Shown here: positions 1-13,300 of the stretch, piece after piece
Layout: each line of letters starts with the position of its first letter
How positions within the stretch are numbered: the first letter of the stretch is position 1
Origin: Sindora glabra
Taxonomy: Eukaryota; Streptophyta; Magnoliopsida; Fabales; Fabaceae
DNA: 64,000 nt
Direction of reading: 5' to 3'
NCBI GenBank assembly: GCA_020226215.1
Contig: CM035235.1
Location: 48,017,511 to 48,081,510, forward strand
Notes under the pieces: model-generated
The model's input: the letters and a program-made list of their open reading frames with translations, nothing else
Database searches by the model: none
Told to the model about the DNA's origin: nothing
Program-made: the position numbers and the translations under genes

Positions 1-1280
1 AATATAAGAACCCTGAGAACTGTTTGGACAACATCATAATATAATGTGCAGTAGAATAAACCAACATGATAATATAAAATAAGATAATAAAAGGATATAA
101 TATAATAATGCTCAATTTTTGATATATAATTATATAAAAGATGATATTATAAAGCATATTATTGATTATCTCTTATCAAATCCTTTTAATATGAATAGTA
201 TTAAAAAGTTTTTGGACAAAATCATCTTTAAGCGGCATTTTGGTTCGCAAAATCATATAATTTTTTTTTAATTTTTAATATTCTTAAGAATGTGATACAA
301 GAATGTCATATTACAAAGTTTATATATTTAAAAATAATATTGTTATATTACTAAAACTATTTTCATTGAAAATCACATGATTAATCATGTTTAGTAATAG
401 TAAATAGTAATTAAAGGCAGCAAGCAAAGGTCAAGCACCAGTTAGTTGCAAACCATTGTTTACCAAACTCTTCTTACTTTGTCTCACACTACCATTGTTC
501 AAAGTTAGAAGCAAAAGGAAGATATAAATTTTATTCTTATCATATCAGGTCACATCATGTCCAAATCTTATGTTGAGAGTATAAAATTACCTGATCAGAT
601 TAAATTATTATATTTGATAGATGAGTCAAATATCTCTTAAGACATCAGTTATATTATCAAAATATTTTTAATTCCACTCTAGTGTTGAAATTTTTTAATT
701 TTACTACTACTTCTTATAATTCTACAAATAAGGAAATCAATCCCTCAATTTTATTTTAGGAATTATTGAATTATGATATCAAAATAATTTATTAATTAAA
801 AGATTCTAGAATGTCACCATAGAACTATGTTAGCAATCTCATGAACCCAATTGGATAGAGTCTTACTAGCTATTTATCACCCTTCAACAATGACAACAAT
901 TTCACCCTCATCCCCTTCCTCATTGTTTCCCAATTAATTAGAGTTACATTAGGGGTATTGTGTCAAGCTTTCCTAAAGAGGTTGATGGTGGTCAGCAAAT
1001 AAGAGGCTAGTCATCCTTTCTTTATTTTTATATATAACTTTTGTAATTTGTTCCCTTAAGGTTACCCATTTTGATTGCCAAAGTTGATTTCGTTCTTAAA
1101 TTTTATTATTCTCTCTTAATGTGTGAAATTAACAATAGATTTGTTTCATCTTGAGTTAGTTTTATTAGTTTGGCTAAAATTGGTTGTTTTCGTTATTTTG
1201 TTGTCATGAAATTTGTGGGTTTTTAATAGAGATTATTGGCTTTGCTTGCTTGACAGTAATCAAAGTTTAGATCAAAATTT
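1..1280. other. AT-rich spacer with no recognised gene
   Basis: No long reading frame, RNA gene or clear repeat boundary is visible here. The sequence is strongly AT-rich and typical of plant intergenic DNA. It leads into the decayed coding relic that follows. Confidence 0.6.
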
Positions 1281-2330
1281 GACTAAAATCTTTTAATAAC
1301 ATGGCTAATAAGAAGAGGCTTTAGGTTTAAGAAAGGGTTTTTGGCTAAGAAACTAAATTTTCCATTTAACGTAGTAGAATGTGTCCTGAAAGGACAAACT
1401 AGAAAGAAGTATTGTTTTTCTCTTGATAGAAATGAATATTGTGAAGATCTAGCAATTGGGGATAAGTATCAAATTTCTTTCACCAATAATACAAAAAGTT
1501 GAGATTGAGAATTGAAAAATATTTTAGTTGACATAGTTGATCCAATTTTCAATAAAACACTCACTTGGATATGACAAAGGTTTAATCTCATTTTATTTAT
1601 CAATTGAAACAATTTGAAGAATATTGTTTAGAGGCACTTAATCGACTTCTTCCCCCAAAGACTTTGATGGCTTGTCATTAAAAACTTTGTTTACAAATAT
1701 TATGATTACAATTTTTTTAGAACAAACATCACTATAAGCTAGTTATAGAATTGGAATTGAATAAAGATAAGGTTGTAGTCAAACATACCTATCATTTGGA
1801 AAATATGAATAAAAATTTAATTTCTCATGTTGTTATATTACAACACAATATTAAAAAGTTGAATGACAAGATTAAAGAAATGGAAAATCAAATTCTAGAA
1901 TTATATTAAAAGGTACAAATAGATCATAATACAAGTCATTACAAGGCACAAATAGATCATAATACAAGTCATTACAACTATATTGGAAACAATTTAAAGA
2001 AGTTGATTCATATTAAAAAATTTAGAGCATTCCTCCTATTTGATGTTGGACACCCTATCTTACTTTTATTCAAAATGGAGAAAATTGTGTAGATACACTC
2101 AACCTCTAGTCAATCGAATCATGCAAAAGTATATTGCACCAAATTTCACAATATTGGAGTTAAATTAATAAATCCTTATTGTTCTTTCTATATGTATAAT
2201 CCTTTGGAACCCCTTTCCCGGGATAGGTGGGGACATCATTTTCATGATAATCTAGTGACATCACCTACCAAGATGCAACCAGCAATTACCAAGTTGCAAT
2301 CATTTATTCAGGAGAAGAGACTTTAGTAAC
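1281..2330 (+). pseudogene. decayed coding relic, family not identified
   Basis: Three stretches read as protein-like on the plus strand between stops and frame breaks. One lies near 1371-1493. One, at 1739-1909, is rich in Leu, Asn, Lys and Glu with coiled-coil character, and after one stop codon it continues in the same frame through an 11-residue tandem repeat to about 2090. The third, near 2123-2325, is rich in aromatic and proline residues. The frame is kept over several hundred bases, which is unusual for random AT-rich DNA and suggests an old protein of 350 residues or more. I could not assign a family. A retroelement or endogenous pararetrovirus-like polyprotein is possible, but I saw no reverse transcriptase or integrase motif. 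It is broken by several stops and cannot encode an intact protein. Confidence 0.4.
1912..1977 (+). repeat. 33-bp direct tandem repeat, two copies
   Basis: Two adjacent 33-bp copies with the core ACAAATAGATCATAATACAA lie inside the decayed coding relic. The unit is a multiple of three, so in the relic's frame it encodes an 11-residue repeat. This suggests the duplication arose while the frame still mattered, although chance is not excluded. Confidence 0.7.
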
Positions 2331-5182
2331 CTCATAAAATGGAACCATGATCAAATGGTGTTGCCCCATCCTCTGATATTAAAGGACTTCTATTACCAAC
2401 ATTAATTATGCAGAAGAGTCAAAGATCTATTCTGTCAACAAATTTGATCTATTCTGAGCATTCTATCAACAAATTCGAAAGGGTCCATGTACCTCAAAAG
2501 AGAAAAACATAAAATTTCTTGGGTCAAAGTTGGAGCCCTTCAGCATATTTTAAAGAGTTGTGATAAAAAGTTTTCTCCATAATCTTTTATCTGATCAATA
2601 GGAGCGGGATTCTGTCGCATCACCATCCTAGTGTCAGGAAAAACAAGCAAACTATGAAAATTATAGAATATGGTCAACTTCTTGGATAATTAATTCTTTG
2701 TAATTGTTTTTATTATAATTATTTATGATTTTTATCTAGTATTTTGCAGGTTTTTGCGGTCGTTATAAATATGACTTTCCCTTATAATTATTATCCTGTG
2801 TAACCAAACAACAAATGTTAGTCCGAACTAATGTAATTGCTAAAATGATTTTTAAAACCGAATCGAAATAGTCTAGAAATTAAGAATTCCACTGTCCAAA
2901 AATTAAATTCAGTCAAACCGGAGAAAGTTCGCCTAATTGACGGGCCCGAAAGCCAAATTCCTTCCTATGCAAGTTTAGATGCATAAAAAGCCAAAAACAG
3001 CTAAGTGTCTATAACCTAACTCACATTAGCTGGTTTCACAAGGACGCGGATGTTAATTATTTCTCTTGGAAGATTTCATGTCATCTGCCCCCATTTGCGT
3101 GGTAAAGCCAAAGCCAAAAAGAAAGGAAATTGAGAGGGGATAGCTAATAATATATATAATAATATATTAAATTTGATATATTATAAATAATATATCAATA
3201 ATCAAATTTAATAATATATTATACTCAATTACGAAAACCATCTTCCGTTGGTGGAATAATAGGAAAAATGACTTCTGCTTTTGATAAAGCGCAAGTCATT
3301 AATTTTCTTCTGATTTGGGCGGTGGACAAAAAAAGGAGGAAAAGACACCATCTATTTATAGTTAAGGAATCTAATTTCATCGTTATAAAAAAAGTTAGTT
3401 TGATTCAAACATTTAAAGATAACATAAATAAAATACTATTATGCGGGATTAAAGTTATTTAGTTATCCTCCTTGGAGTAAGATATTTGTATTGATTCATT
3501 CATTCATCTGCATTGACTCAAATCACTATACCAATGAATAATCATGGTTGGTAGAGAAGAAGTGAAATGTCGTTTAACTCCTTATTTTCATAGGTTTAAA
3601 TTCAATGAAAGCATTTGATGCAATTCGTTGTTGAATACTAACGACAATTGCTGCAAATATTTGATTAAAATCATGTGAATTCTACGATATCATTAAAGTT
3701 TTAAAATTTAGAATGATGTAATAATTATAAAAATTATTAAGTTAAATTTATTTAATTATGTTTATTAAAAAATGAATGATTGAGATTAATAATTTTAATT
3801 AAACAATTTTAAATTTTATATCATTTGATTTTATTTTTTTTACTTTATAAAGTGTTACAAATTATTTAACACACACATTCAACTTTCATCTTGGATTTAG
3901 ATACAAATCACTTAATAAGTATAAGAAGGAAATTAGAAAAAATATAACATAAGAAGATGAAAGGTAGATATAACATAAAGTAGTGCACAACTAAAGATGT
4001 TTGTGATGTGTTCATTAAAAATTCATCCACTCTCCTCCCTTTTCATAATCAATTTAAAAATTAAATATATAAATTTGATCTCATCAAACATCAACCTTTA
4101 CGGTTAAGAAAAGATAAGAGAGTGGATAATTAAGAAACGATTTCCTCTTATCTTATTTGAATGTTTAGAATATTTTTTAAAAATATTTAAATTAAAAAGT
4201 TATAAAAATTATAACATTAAAATATGTTGAAGAATTTTGTAAATTTTATTATAGTACATGTTTGGCAAATAATTGTTTAAAAAGCTTTTAACTAATTTGA
4301 TCAAAATTAACTAATTGACTTATTTTCAATCACTCAATTTTAATATTTAGTAATCAATTGATTTGAATAACTAACTGATTGCCTAGTAAATTGTAATTTT
4401 TAAAAGTTTAGGAGGACTTGCATTTTACATTTAGTTGATTCATGAATAATTATGAAAATACCAAATTATTCCTAATTAATTTTAATATTTTTTTATTTGT
4501 CCGAAAAAACTAGATATACTTTCGCATTTATACTCACCTTTTTCAACTTTCCTCATTTCTTCATCTCTTGTATCATTATTTTAAAAAATAAATAATTTTA
4601 AAATTTATTTATTTTATCATTTTAACTTGTAAAATTTAATAACTATAAAAATTATATTAATTTAATTTTAAAAATATTTAATATATAATAAATTAAAAAA
4701 TATATTATTTATAATTAATTTTAATATACTAAATATAAAATCTAAAATATTTAAATAACTTATAAAATATACTCATATCCTTATATATTATTTTATATAC
4801 AAATAGTTAATTTTATTAAATATTTTTATTCAAAAAATTAATACAATTAATTGATTAAATTAATTAATATAATTAATTAATAATTAATTAATTATCAAGG
4901 CCATAAGCTCATATTCTCTCTCAATTCTTCGCTAAAATTCTCATATAAAAGAAAAGATAATCAACGACGCTTTCTGCCATTTTCGTTCACGAGAAAAGCA
5001 TCACCAAGTTGGATGCCCGCCTGATGGGGGATAAAGGAAGCTTCATGGGGGCATGATTACTCCAAATTATTGAAACAAGTTTTACCGAAAACCATGCGGG
5101 ACAAAAGGCTGAAAGACAAAAGACGACCAATAATCAACTTGAAAGATGAAGAAAGTAGTGTGAGCATAGTACCAATTGTACG

Positions 5183-5185
<3 letters not shown>
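2331..5185. other. intergenic spacer
   Basis: AT-rich DNA with no supported gene. A short AT-palindromic patch lies near 3150-3225. A 64-codon open frame at 3268-3462 has no recognisable features and is not called as a gene. Confidence 0.5.
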
Positions 5186-5214
<29 letters not shown>

Positions 5215-5216
5215 CG

Positions 5217-5252
<36 letters not shown>
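5186..5252. repeat. compound (TA)n microsatellite
   Basis: Two runs of alternating TA, at 5186-5214 and 5221-5252, are separated by CGAAAA. The short open frames on both strands here are products of the repeat. Confidence 0.9.
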
Positions 5253-5258
<6 letters not shown>

Positions 5259-5785
5259 TTTTCCGGTCATTGACTTTCGGCCATCACCTATAATATCCCG
5301 CTTGGGTTCATCGACCAAACAATTCGATATATTATTAATGTGTTGATATATTGATGTATTAAATTTAATTTTTTTAAAATTAAATTTTATATATTAATAA
5401 TTAAATTTAATAATATATAATATATGATTGTGTTAGTAGTGTAACATAAATTTTTTCTCATTGTAATCTAATTAAATTTGAGCTTTGTTTGGTCCCTGCT
5501 ATTGTAATTAAGAGATATCGGTATATATTTTATATTATTAAAGTAAAGTTTAATAATTTTAACATTTTAAGTAAAAAAATGATAAGTAATTATAACAAAA
5601 AATAAAAAATACTAAATAATTAATAGTCAGTGCCACTATAAACGAAGAATCAAATATTATGTTTTCTTATTCCTGAATTTATGTCTTCATATTATGCACT
5701 TTTCTTAAAAGTTTATATATAATATTCTTGTTTTCTCTGTAGAATACATGGCTAGTAATCAGAGCATCTCAAGGGAGTCCCCAAA

Positions 5786-8378
5786 TCAATAATACATATG
5801 GTCAGCCAAACGCGGCCTTGCAACAGCAATCAATGGTTCGGCCTTAGGCATGGTCATTCCATAAACCTCCCTCGTATCAATGTCCTCAGGCCTCAACCCT
5901 TCCTGTGGGGCCCAATCAAAGCAATGATGGAGCCGAGCCAAAGCCATCAGCACCAAGCTCACTCCGAGCGGCGCGCCGGGACACTTCCTCTTCCCGGCGC
6001 TGAAAGGTAATATCTTGAAGTCGGCTCCATGGCTTATCTCGACTCGGCTCCCGTCAGCCAGCCAGTGCCTCTCGGGCCTAAACTCACCGACGTTGTCCCA
6101 GATCTTGGTGTTACGGCCCAATCCGTGGGTGTTGATGAAGACACGTGTCTTGGCGGGGATGTAGTAGCCGTTGATTTTCGTAGCAGAGAGAGATTCGTGT
6201 GGGATTAGGAAAGGCCCGGCTGGGTGCATGCGGAAAGTTTCGCGTACGACGCAGCGCAGGTAATTAAGGTGGGGGAGGTCGGATTCTGTCACCATTCTGT
6301 TGGGGCCCACTATTGAATCTAGCTCATCCTGAATTTTGCGGAGGACGCGTGGATGCTTGGTTACTTCTGCCATTGCCCATTCGTTGGTCACAGCTGAGGT
6401 GTCTGTTGCTGCAGCTATCATATCCTGAACGTTACAAAGATATTTGTCGGTGAAGGAAAAGACATTTTAACTAAATCTGAGTCTGAATATGTGAACCAAT
6501 ATCAGATAAGTCAAATTTTTTTTGTCAAATATCCAATAAGTAAAAATTTAAAAAGAGATAAATTAATATAATATGACACCAAACAATAAAAGGAGACATA
6601 TCAAAATTATAATTAATAAAAAATTTCATAGTAAATAAAAATTTTTAATTTATTAATTTTTCATATTAAATATTTTTTTAAAAATAATTTATTTTAAAAT
6701 TTATCATTAAAATATTATAATAATATTTGAATAAAAAATTAAAAATTACAATTTTATTTTTATTAAAAATTTTATATTAAAATATATAAAAAATGTGATG
6801 GCCGATTAAAAAGGTCATAATCTTCTACAAAAGTTCCATTATAACGTGCCCAAGTATCCAACTTTCATGTTTCGTCTAACTGAAGTGATAATGTTCTGCA
6901 AAAGATCCTGCTTCTTCTCTAATCACTACAACTAACTTTCTTCTAGAAATTATCAAGTAAAAGGAGCCTTTTTTCTTTCAATTCATGTTTTTTATATAAA
7001 ATAAAAGGAACAGCAATTATAAAATACTTCGAGTAGAAATGAATTTTGCCAGAGGTCCTAAATTTTATTTGCGATAACTATTAATTGATGTAAAAGAGAA
7101 AACATTGTGAAAGAAGAGATAAGATTTTCCTTGAAACTCCACAGCAATATATAATATAATGTTTAACCTCAGATTTTATTCTATCCACATTCCACCCAAC
7201 ATGCATAACAAAAAGATTTTCAAGAAGCCAGTATCTTTTGCAGTGCATAATGGTACACTTTCTTTTGAAATTTTTTTATTTTTATATTTTTTAAATGTGT
7301 ATTAAGTAATTTGTCACTTTCACATTTATAAAAAATGCTTTTAAAGTTAAAAACTTTTTATTTAAATAATATTTATTGTCCTTTTATTACATTTAAAATG
7401 TATGCGTTAAATGATTTAATTATTTTTAAAAAATGAAAAATGGCATAATACCTGAATCAAAGCTTTGATCTCTGCATCATCCATATGCTCTTTTCCATCA
7501 TCACCTGGCAAAGATAGCAAAACATCCACAAAGTCCCATTCTTCCTCATCTCCTTCCCTTTCCATTCCAATCTTGCTTTTCCTTGCTCTTCTGTGTTCTT
7601 CAATAATCTTAGTGTGAAAATCATCCACTCTCCTTTCCACTTCTCTCATTTTCTTCTCACATCCATATGGATCTACCCACCTCCACACGGGTAGGTAATC
7701 GCCCAAATATATCACACCCAACAACCAAAACAACTCATGGGTTATGTGCATGAATTCCATGGCCTCTTGTGGGCCGCCCGACTCCGGCCCAAAATATTGC
7801 TTACCCAACAACATCCTAGTCACATTGTTCATTGAGAAGGCACCCAACACCTCCCTCAAGTTGATGGGCTTTTTTGCTTGGGCCCGGGCCCAAACATCCC
7901 TAACAAGATGTCGGGCTTCATCTTCTCGATGTCTCGCGAACGATTCGAGCCGCCTTGTGGTTAGCAAGTGTTCCATGCAAATTCTCCTCATTCTCTTCCA
8001 TTGAGGCCCAAGAGGAGCTAGGGCAACATCACCTCTTCCATATGCTAAATGAACCGCAGCTAGAGTGTTAGGTCTAGAGGCAAATACCTCATCTTGTTTG
8101 ACAAGTATTTCACGTATGATTTCAGGATCGTTGGTTGTTATGGCATCAACACTACCCAATTTGAGATAAACCAAAGGCCCATATTGGTCACATAGAGATG
8201 CTAGGTCTCTATGTGGAAGTGGGCCCAATTGTAGGAGGTTGCCAACTATGGGCCACCTTGGTGGGCCCGGAGGAAGTTCTTGGGCCTTGTGCAAAGACTG
8301 CTTTTTGAGCCAACTTTGGATGATTTTCGTGACAAGAAAAACACCGAGGAAAGTTGAGAAGAATGCTATTAAATCCAT
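5786..8378 (-). CDS. CYP703A2: cytochrome P450 CYP703A2 (fatty acid in-chain hydroxylase)
   Basis: Known members of this family are ER-membrane monooxygenases that hydroxylate medium-chain fatty acids such as lauric acid in-chain, supplying monomers for sporopollenin of the pollen wall. There are two exons, 8378-7452 (309 codons) and 6424-5786 (212 codons plus stop), joined by a phase-0 intron of 1027 bp with donor CAG|GTATTA and acceptor GTTCAG|GAT. The product is 521 residues, a normal length. It shows an N-terminal membrane anchor, a PPGPP hinge near residue 38, the I-helix AAATDTS (313-319), ExxR as ETFR (371-374), PERH (426-429) and the heme loop FSAGKRKCPG (450-459) with Cys457 as ligand. 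The sequence closely resembles Arabidopsis CYP703A2 as I remember it. No stop or frameshift is seen, so the gene looks intact. Anther tapetum expression would be expected from the family. Confidence 0.96.
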
Positions 8379-8509
8379 GACTAATATTAACTACTTGTAT
8401 TAAACAAAGAGAACTTGTTTATTTCAAGCAAACATGGAAGCATTTATGAATATTGGCTTGAAAATGAGAAATGAGAATTTCAATCTTTCTCCAATAATCA
8501 TTTGATCCT

Positions 8510-8517
8510 ATTTTATA
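8510..8517 (-). promoter_or_regulatory. probable TATA box of CYP703A2
   Basis: On the minus strand this reads TATAAAAT, about 130 bp upstream of the CYP703A2 start codon. That leaves a 5' leader of roughly 100 nt, a normal spacing for a plant gene. The start site is inferred, not observed. Confidence 0.5.
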
Positions 8518-9002
8518 GAGTTGAAGAATGGTTGAAATTTTCTAGTCTATGGATGTTGATGATTCACAAACTTTACATGTTCTTTTTAAGTTGTATTTCA
8601 AGTGTTTATTGTTAAAGGCGTGTTTGGTTAAATATTTATTTATGCACTTAAAGTTAGTGGGACATTTTGCGTGTGACAATTATTTATAAAATACAAAAGA
8701 AATGAAATTTGCGTTTCTCCTGCTTACTAAGATTTTTCCGTATGAGTTACAATGTACATGATCTTCTCTTCATTAGGTTAAAAAAATCCATATTTTTTTA
8801 CTATATTTTAGGTTATCGAACTCTAAATATTGGCGATGCAAACTAAAAATGTTTTATGTAAAACAATAATATGGAAGATATTAAGAAAATACTCTTAGTA
8901 ATAATAAATAGAGCTGCATGAATATAAATTTAATGATCGAAATAAAGGTTTGAATTAACGATGACATAGAATTAATTTCATAGGCCCCCCGTTTCCCGAA
9001 AC

Positions 9003-9073
9003 GGTTGCATCGTCTAGTGGTTAGGACATTGGACTCTGAATCCAATAGCCCGAGTTCAAATCTCGGTAGAACC
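9003..9073 (+). tRNA. tRNA-Gln (anticodon CTG), possibly decaying
   Basis: This 71-bp sequence folds as a tRNA. The D stem is GTCT/GGAC. The anticodon stem TTGGA/TCCAA closes the loop CTCTGAA with anticodon CTG, which reads CAG. The T stem is CCGAG/CTCGG with loop TTCAAAT. A T5 run follows directly as a Pol III terminator. The acceptor stem is imperfect: G1-C72, G2-C71, T3-A70, T4-A69 and A7-T66 pair, but G5-G68 and C6-A67 do not. Compared with the usual plant tRNA-Gln as I remember it, positions 5, 9 and 67 have changed, and position 9 lies in the A box. The gene may be a decaying copy. It lies on the opposite strand between CYP703A2 and DMS3. Confidence 0.85.
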
Positions 9074-9078
9074 TTTTT
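9074..9078 (+). terminator. RNA polymerase III T-run terminator
   Basis: Five T residues follow immediately after the tRNA discriminator end, the standard Pol III termination signal. Confidence 0.7.
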
Positions 9079-10327
9079 CTGATAGAGTGAGCTGCTTTCT
9101 TTGTTTATTTATTTATTTATTTTTTTCACATTGTTTTAGTTATTAATTATATGTTACTCGAAAGTCCATTCTGAATCAGGGGAAATTAACTAACTTCAAG
9201 TCCATTCTGAACCAGGGAAAACCAGAGTTTGGGAAATTTTCTTCTATTTGTTTGAGATTCAAATTTCAACTATGATTTATTTATAGATTTGATTTATGTT
9301 ATGACAGAGGAACTTCTCGCTGTTGATGCTTGGATTTGATGCTTTGTATCTAGTCTAGGATTTTTCTATTTTATATTCTAGTCAATGGCAGAGCTTAAAT
9401 TTATTATACGAGAAAGTCAAGTATCAAAACTTTTTATAAAATGTATATAATTTTTAAAATTTTTGAAAAGTCACTCCAAAAGTATTATATATAAAAATAA
9501 AGACATCAAAATCTTTGAGAGGATTGAAACACCTACTCGTTACCATCCATAAGTTCCTAATTCTAGTTTGTTAATTTTTAGCTTCATTTTAGCGTTTTAG
9601 CTCCCTGAGTCGAGGTTAGGGTCTCTTGCAAGGGGAACAAAACAACCCTTTAATTAATAGTATAATAATATTTGATGTTATTTTAGAAATTTTATTCCCT
9701 CATTATGTCTAGAGTTCAAATTCAGATTTTATGCATATATATTAAATGAAATATCCCACCTATCATTACAAAAAAAAAAGAACTCTGCTGGCGATGCCCA
9801 CATCGATGGAAAGACATTGCAGTGTTCTTCCTTAAATTTAAGACGTTTCTCCCTTGCTGATGAATGTATTTAAACGCAACAAAGAAAAAAGGAAACAAAA
9901 AAAAAAAAAAAGAAGTCAAGCCTATGGCAGTATGGTTGGTTTCATTGCATATGCAAAGGAACAGTCGATCATAAGCAACTAAAAAGCTAGGTGAGATACA
10001 TCATACACAGCATGGATTACAATATTCCAACAGATGCTAAAACATTGCTCCCAGATTTCTCACAACAACATTCGCCCACCCAGAAGGCGGCTGGAGAACC
10101 CGGAAACTACCTGACTGTATATTGCAAAAAGCAAAAGGAAAGAAAAACAGTAGGCAACAGCAGAACTTTTCTTCACTACATGAGGGCTATCATGTCTATA
10201 ACTGTGAAGGCCTTTCTTGGACCTCTCCTTCTAAAGCTGTGCCTGCAAAATCAGAGGCTAATCCACATAATTTGACGTTCAAAGTTGGTGTAATGCCATG
10301 CAAAGCAACTTTCAGTTTAAAAGACAC
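9079..10327. other. spacer between tRNA and DMS3, including the DMS3 3' UTR
   Basis: AT-rich sequence with no supported gene. The part from about 9950 to 10327 is less AT-rich and contiguous with the DMS3 terminal exon, so it is probably its 3' untranslated region. The open frames seen there on the plus strand are antisense to it. Confidence 0.5.
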
Positions 10328-13300
10328 TCAGGCTTGGCTATTGAAGCTGGCCTTTGCATGATCCAATAGCTGTTGCTCTCGTTGTATATCGGCGGTGAGT
10401 TTAGAACTTTCCCTCTTCAGCATCCTGATCACATACTCTGCTTCATTGTAGTCTGCAGGAACGTCAGATTCCCCCAGCATAACAGGGAATTTCACCTCTA
10501 CTTCTTTCCTGGAGCAAGATGGAGTTTGGTCAGAATTTTTATTAAGACGACCAAAATAAATTAGTGACAAGATATGTATAAGCCCTATGATTACAGTAAT
10601 ATATTGAAATTTTTTGACAGAAAAAGAAAATATATTGAGAGAAAGAAAAGGTTACAAATAAAGAGAATGAGCCATCCTCAAAAGAAAGAAAATCTTAAAT
10701 ACTAAAAGCTGCATAGTTAACAACGAATCAAAGTAATCAGCATGAAAAACATAGTTTGAAAAAACCATGAGTTTCAAGCCAAAGAGAAGCAACAAAAATT
10801 ATCTTATCCCACACCAAAACATAGGTTGAAAATTGAAATTGTTGTTCAAAAATTCTAGCATTCCTTTCAAACCATATACACCAACAAGTCTTGCCACTCC
10901 CACAACAAAGCTTGAAAGAGCAATATAGGAAGCCTGTTCGGCTTTGTGTGAGTGAGAGAGCACTCAAAAGCTAGAAAGTAGGTATCAAATCTCTACATTT
11001 TGTACTAAGATCAGACACTGTAGACCCTGTGGCTGTTTGTAGAAGGACGTCCAACATTGTTGGAACAGAACAATACCTAGCAGAGCATATGGTATAACTC
11101 AATACTAAATATTTAAGCAACTTTGGAACCTAAAATATTAACTATTTTGGTATATATAAAAGCTCAAGATCGTTTTTTTGGGAATGACAATTGAAACACA
11201 AGAATCCTGAATCTTGCATAGATCTCAAACCCAAATGTCATATACAGACAAGTTTACAAGATATTTGAAATTTGCAATTCCCTCATATCAAATGCCTCAT
11301 ATATCTTAAAGTAGAAAATTAGCTTTACCACTACAACTAAATGGGAGGCACAAATCATTTGGTTCAATGAATCAGCAAGTTAGAAATTGAAGCTGGCAAT
11401 AATGTATTGCTTAATTTATTTAACATGTTATTAGACATCTTCATTAAACATGAATTAAAAAAAAAGTTAATTTGGCACTGACCTGCTACCAAGCATGAAC
11501 ATACCACATTTCTTAATCATCCCACCATCTAAAGATAATGCTCCATCGTTGATACATGGGAGAGCAAGAAGCATCTCTTTCCGGGTTCTATATATCTGAA
11601 GGCGAGAGAAAAGGTGATAGAATAAAGTCTCTCTGAGACCATACCCACTGGCCATAACACAAGATAAATTGTCAGGATCCAAATGGATCATGTTCACAGC
11701 ATAGTCAAGGAACGCGGGCGGACACTCCCCATTTGGTAATTTTGGCTTTGGAAGGGCCAGCTTATTTTGTGGATCATCAGCTACAAAACCACCAACAAAT
11801 GGACTGAAACAAACAAGTATAGAATTGCTTTAAAAAATCATAAGCAAACAGCTTCAGCTTCCTCAATGAAAGAGAAACATGGGTTCATAAATTGCCTTAA
11901 ATCTTCAAGATTTATGACAGTGAACCGGCCATTTATTTTTCTTCCGATTGAAGATCCCAGCCCATACAAACCATCATTGCAGTTTATTGTTCCTTCCATG
12001 TCATATTTCTCAAGCTCCTTCACAGCTTCATAATTCTTGCAGACGATAGCTAGCATAGTCTCCAAGCCCAAGTACTCAGAAAGAAGCCTGATTTTTTTTT
12101 TACAATAATAACATGTTGAAAACAACAAAAATATCAACTTTGGCTTAAAGTATCTTCTCTCTTCATACCAACACCAGTAACAAAAAAATATACTAGAAAT
12201 TTGGAATACCAAATATGTAAGTCATAGTTAAATATTCAACACTAGTAAGGATACAACAACAGGAATCGAGCCTTTTCTTGTTAGATGGGATTGGCTGCAT
12301 GGTTCATTTGATACCACTGGACTCTATCAAAGGCCATAACTTCAGCAAAACCATCAAAATTTAGATGATCATTCTTTATTATTTCTCCTTATGTTTTCCT
12401 TAGTCTTCCCCTGTATCTTTTAAACATACTATCCTCCAACAAATAATTCACATTTCACACTAATAAGAATATAGTAGAACCATGGAAAGATATTGTTACA
12501 TGGATGGTGGGCATCAAAATTTAATATATTTTAAATGGTTGTTATACTGACACCTAAAAACAATAAGTATTTTCAGCTGTAGGACTGAAAACAGACAACT
12601 TAAAGAATGTCGAATATTTAAAGAAGTTATACTGACCTGCTAAGGTCAACATTGTCAACCTTGGCAAGAGTAGCCACAACACCAACAACATCTTTTGTAA
12701 ATGAAAAATTTGGTGGTGTAGTCAAAGTATTAGCTCTCCACAAGCAATATATGCCAGCAGCAGAGTTCTCTTTCTTCAATATCTGTTCTACTGTTTCCTC
12801 TTCACTATGGAAAGTGCCATTTTCATTCTCAGTCTTTGTTAAATGACCTGAATATTGTCGTCCAAGACTCACTGAAATCGAAATCAGCCAAAAGAATGCA
12901 AGACTGTAACTTAAATAGGAAATAATTTATTTGAATTAATGTAATTATTATAATGATGTTGTGTTAGCTTCTCTAAATAATCTTATGTTATGCCTAGGGC
13001 AATTCTTATTTCTCCAAAAGCTACTTCTAGAAAAGATGATATAAGTTGTAGCAAAATGATTCCATCAATGGCAATCAATTCTAATTCTAAGTTGATATTT
13101 TTATTATGTTTTGCCTCAATGAAAGAGCAAGTAGCTAAGTAGTTTCTGAAAGCCTCTCCAAAAGAAGAACAAATAATAATCTAGCCTGAATTCTTCCTCC
13201 CCCCCCCCCCCCTCAACCCTCAAAAGGAAAAGTATGATTTGAACATACCTTGGGCATCAAGTATAGATTCAGCCAAGGTATTTGCTTGGGAATTGAGAAA

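Noticed and set aside
5082..5318. Short open frames spanning the (TA)n tract on both strands
   Set aside because: They encode Tyr-Ile repeats produced by the microsatellite.
13198..13212. C-run next to the DMS3 coiled-coil exon
   Set aside because: A homopolymer in an intron; its length may be a sequencing uncertainty, but it does not affect the coding exons.
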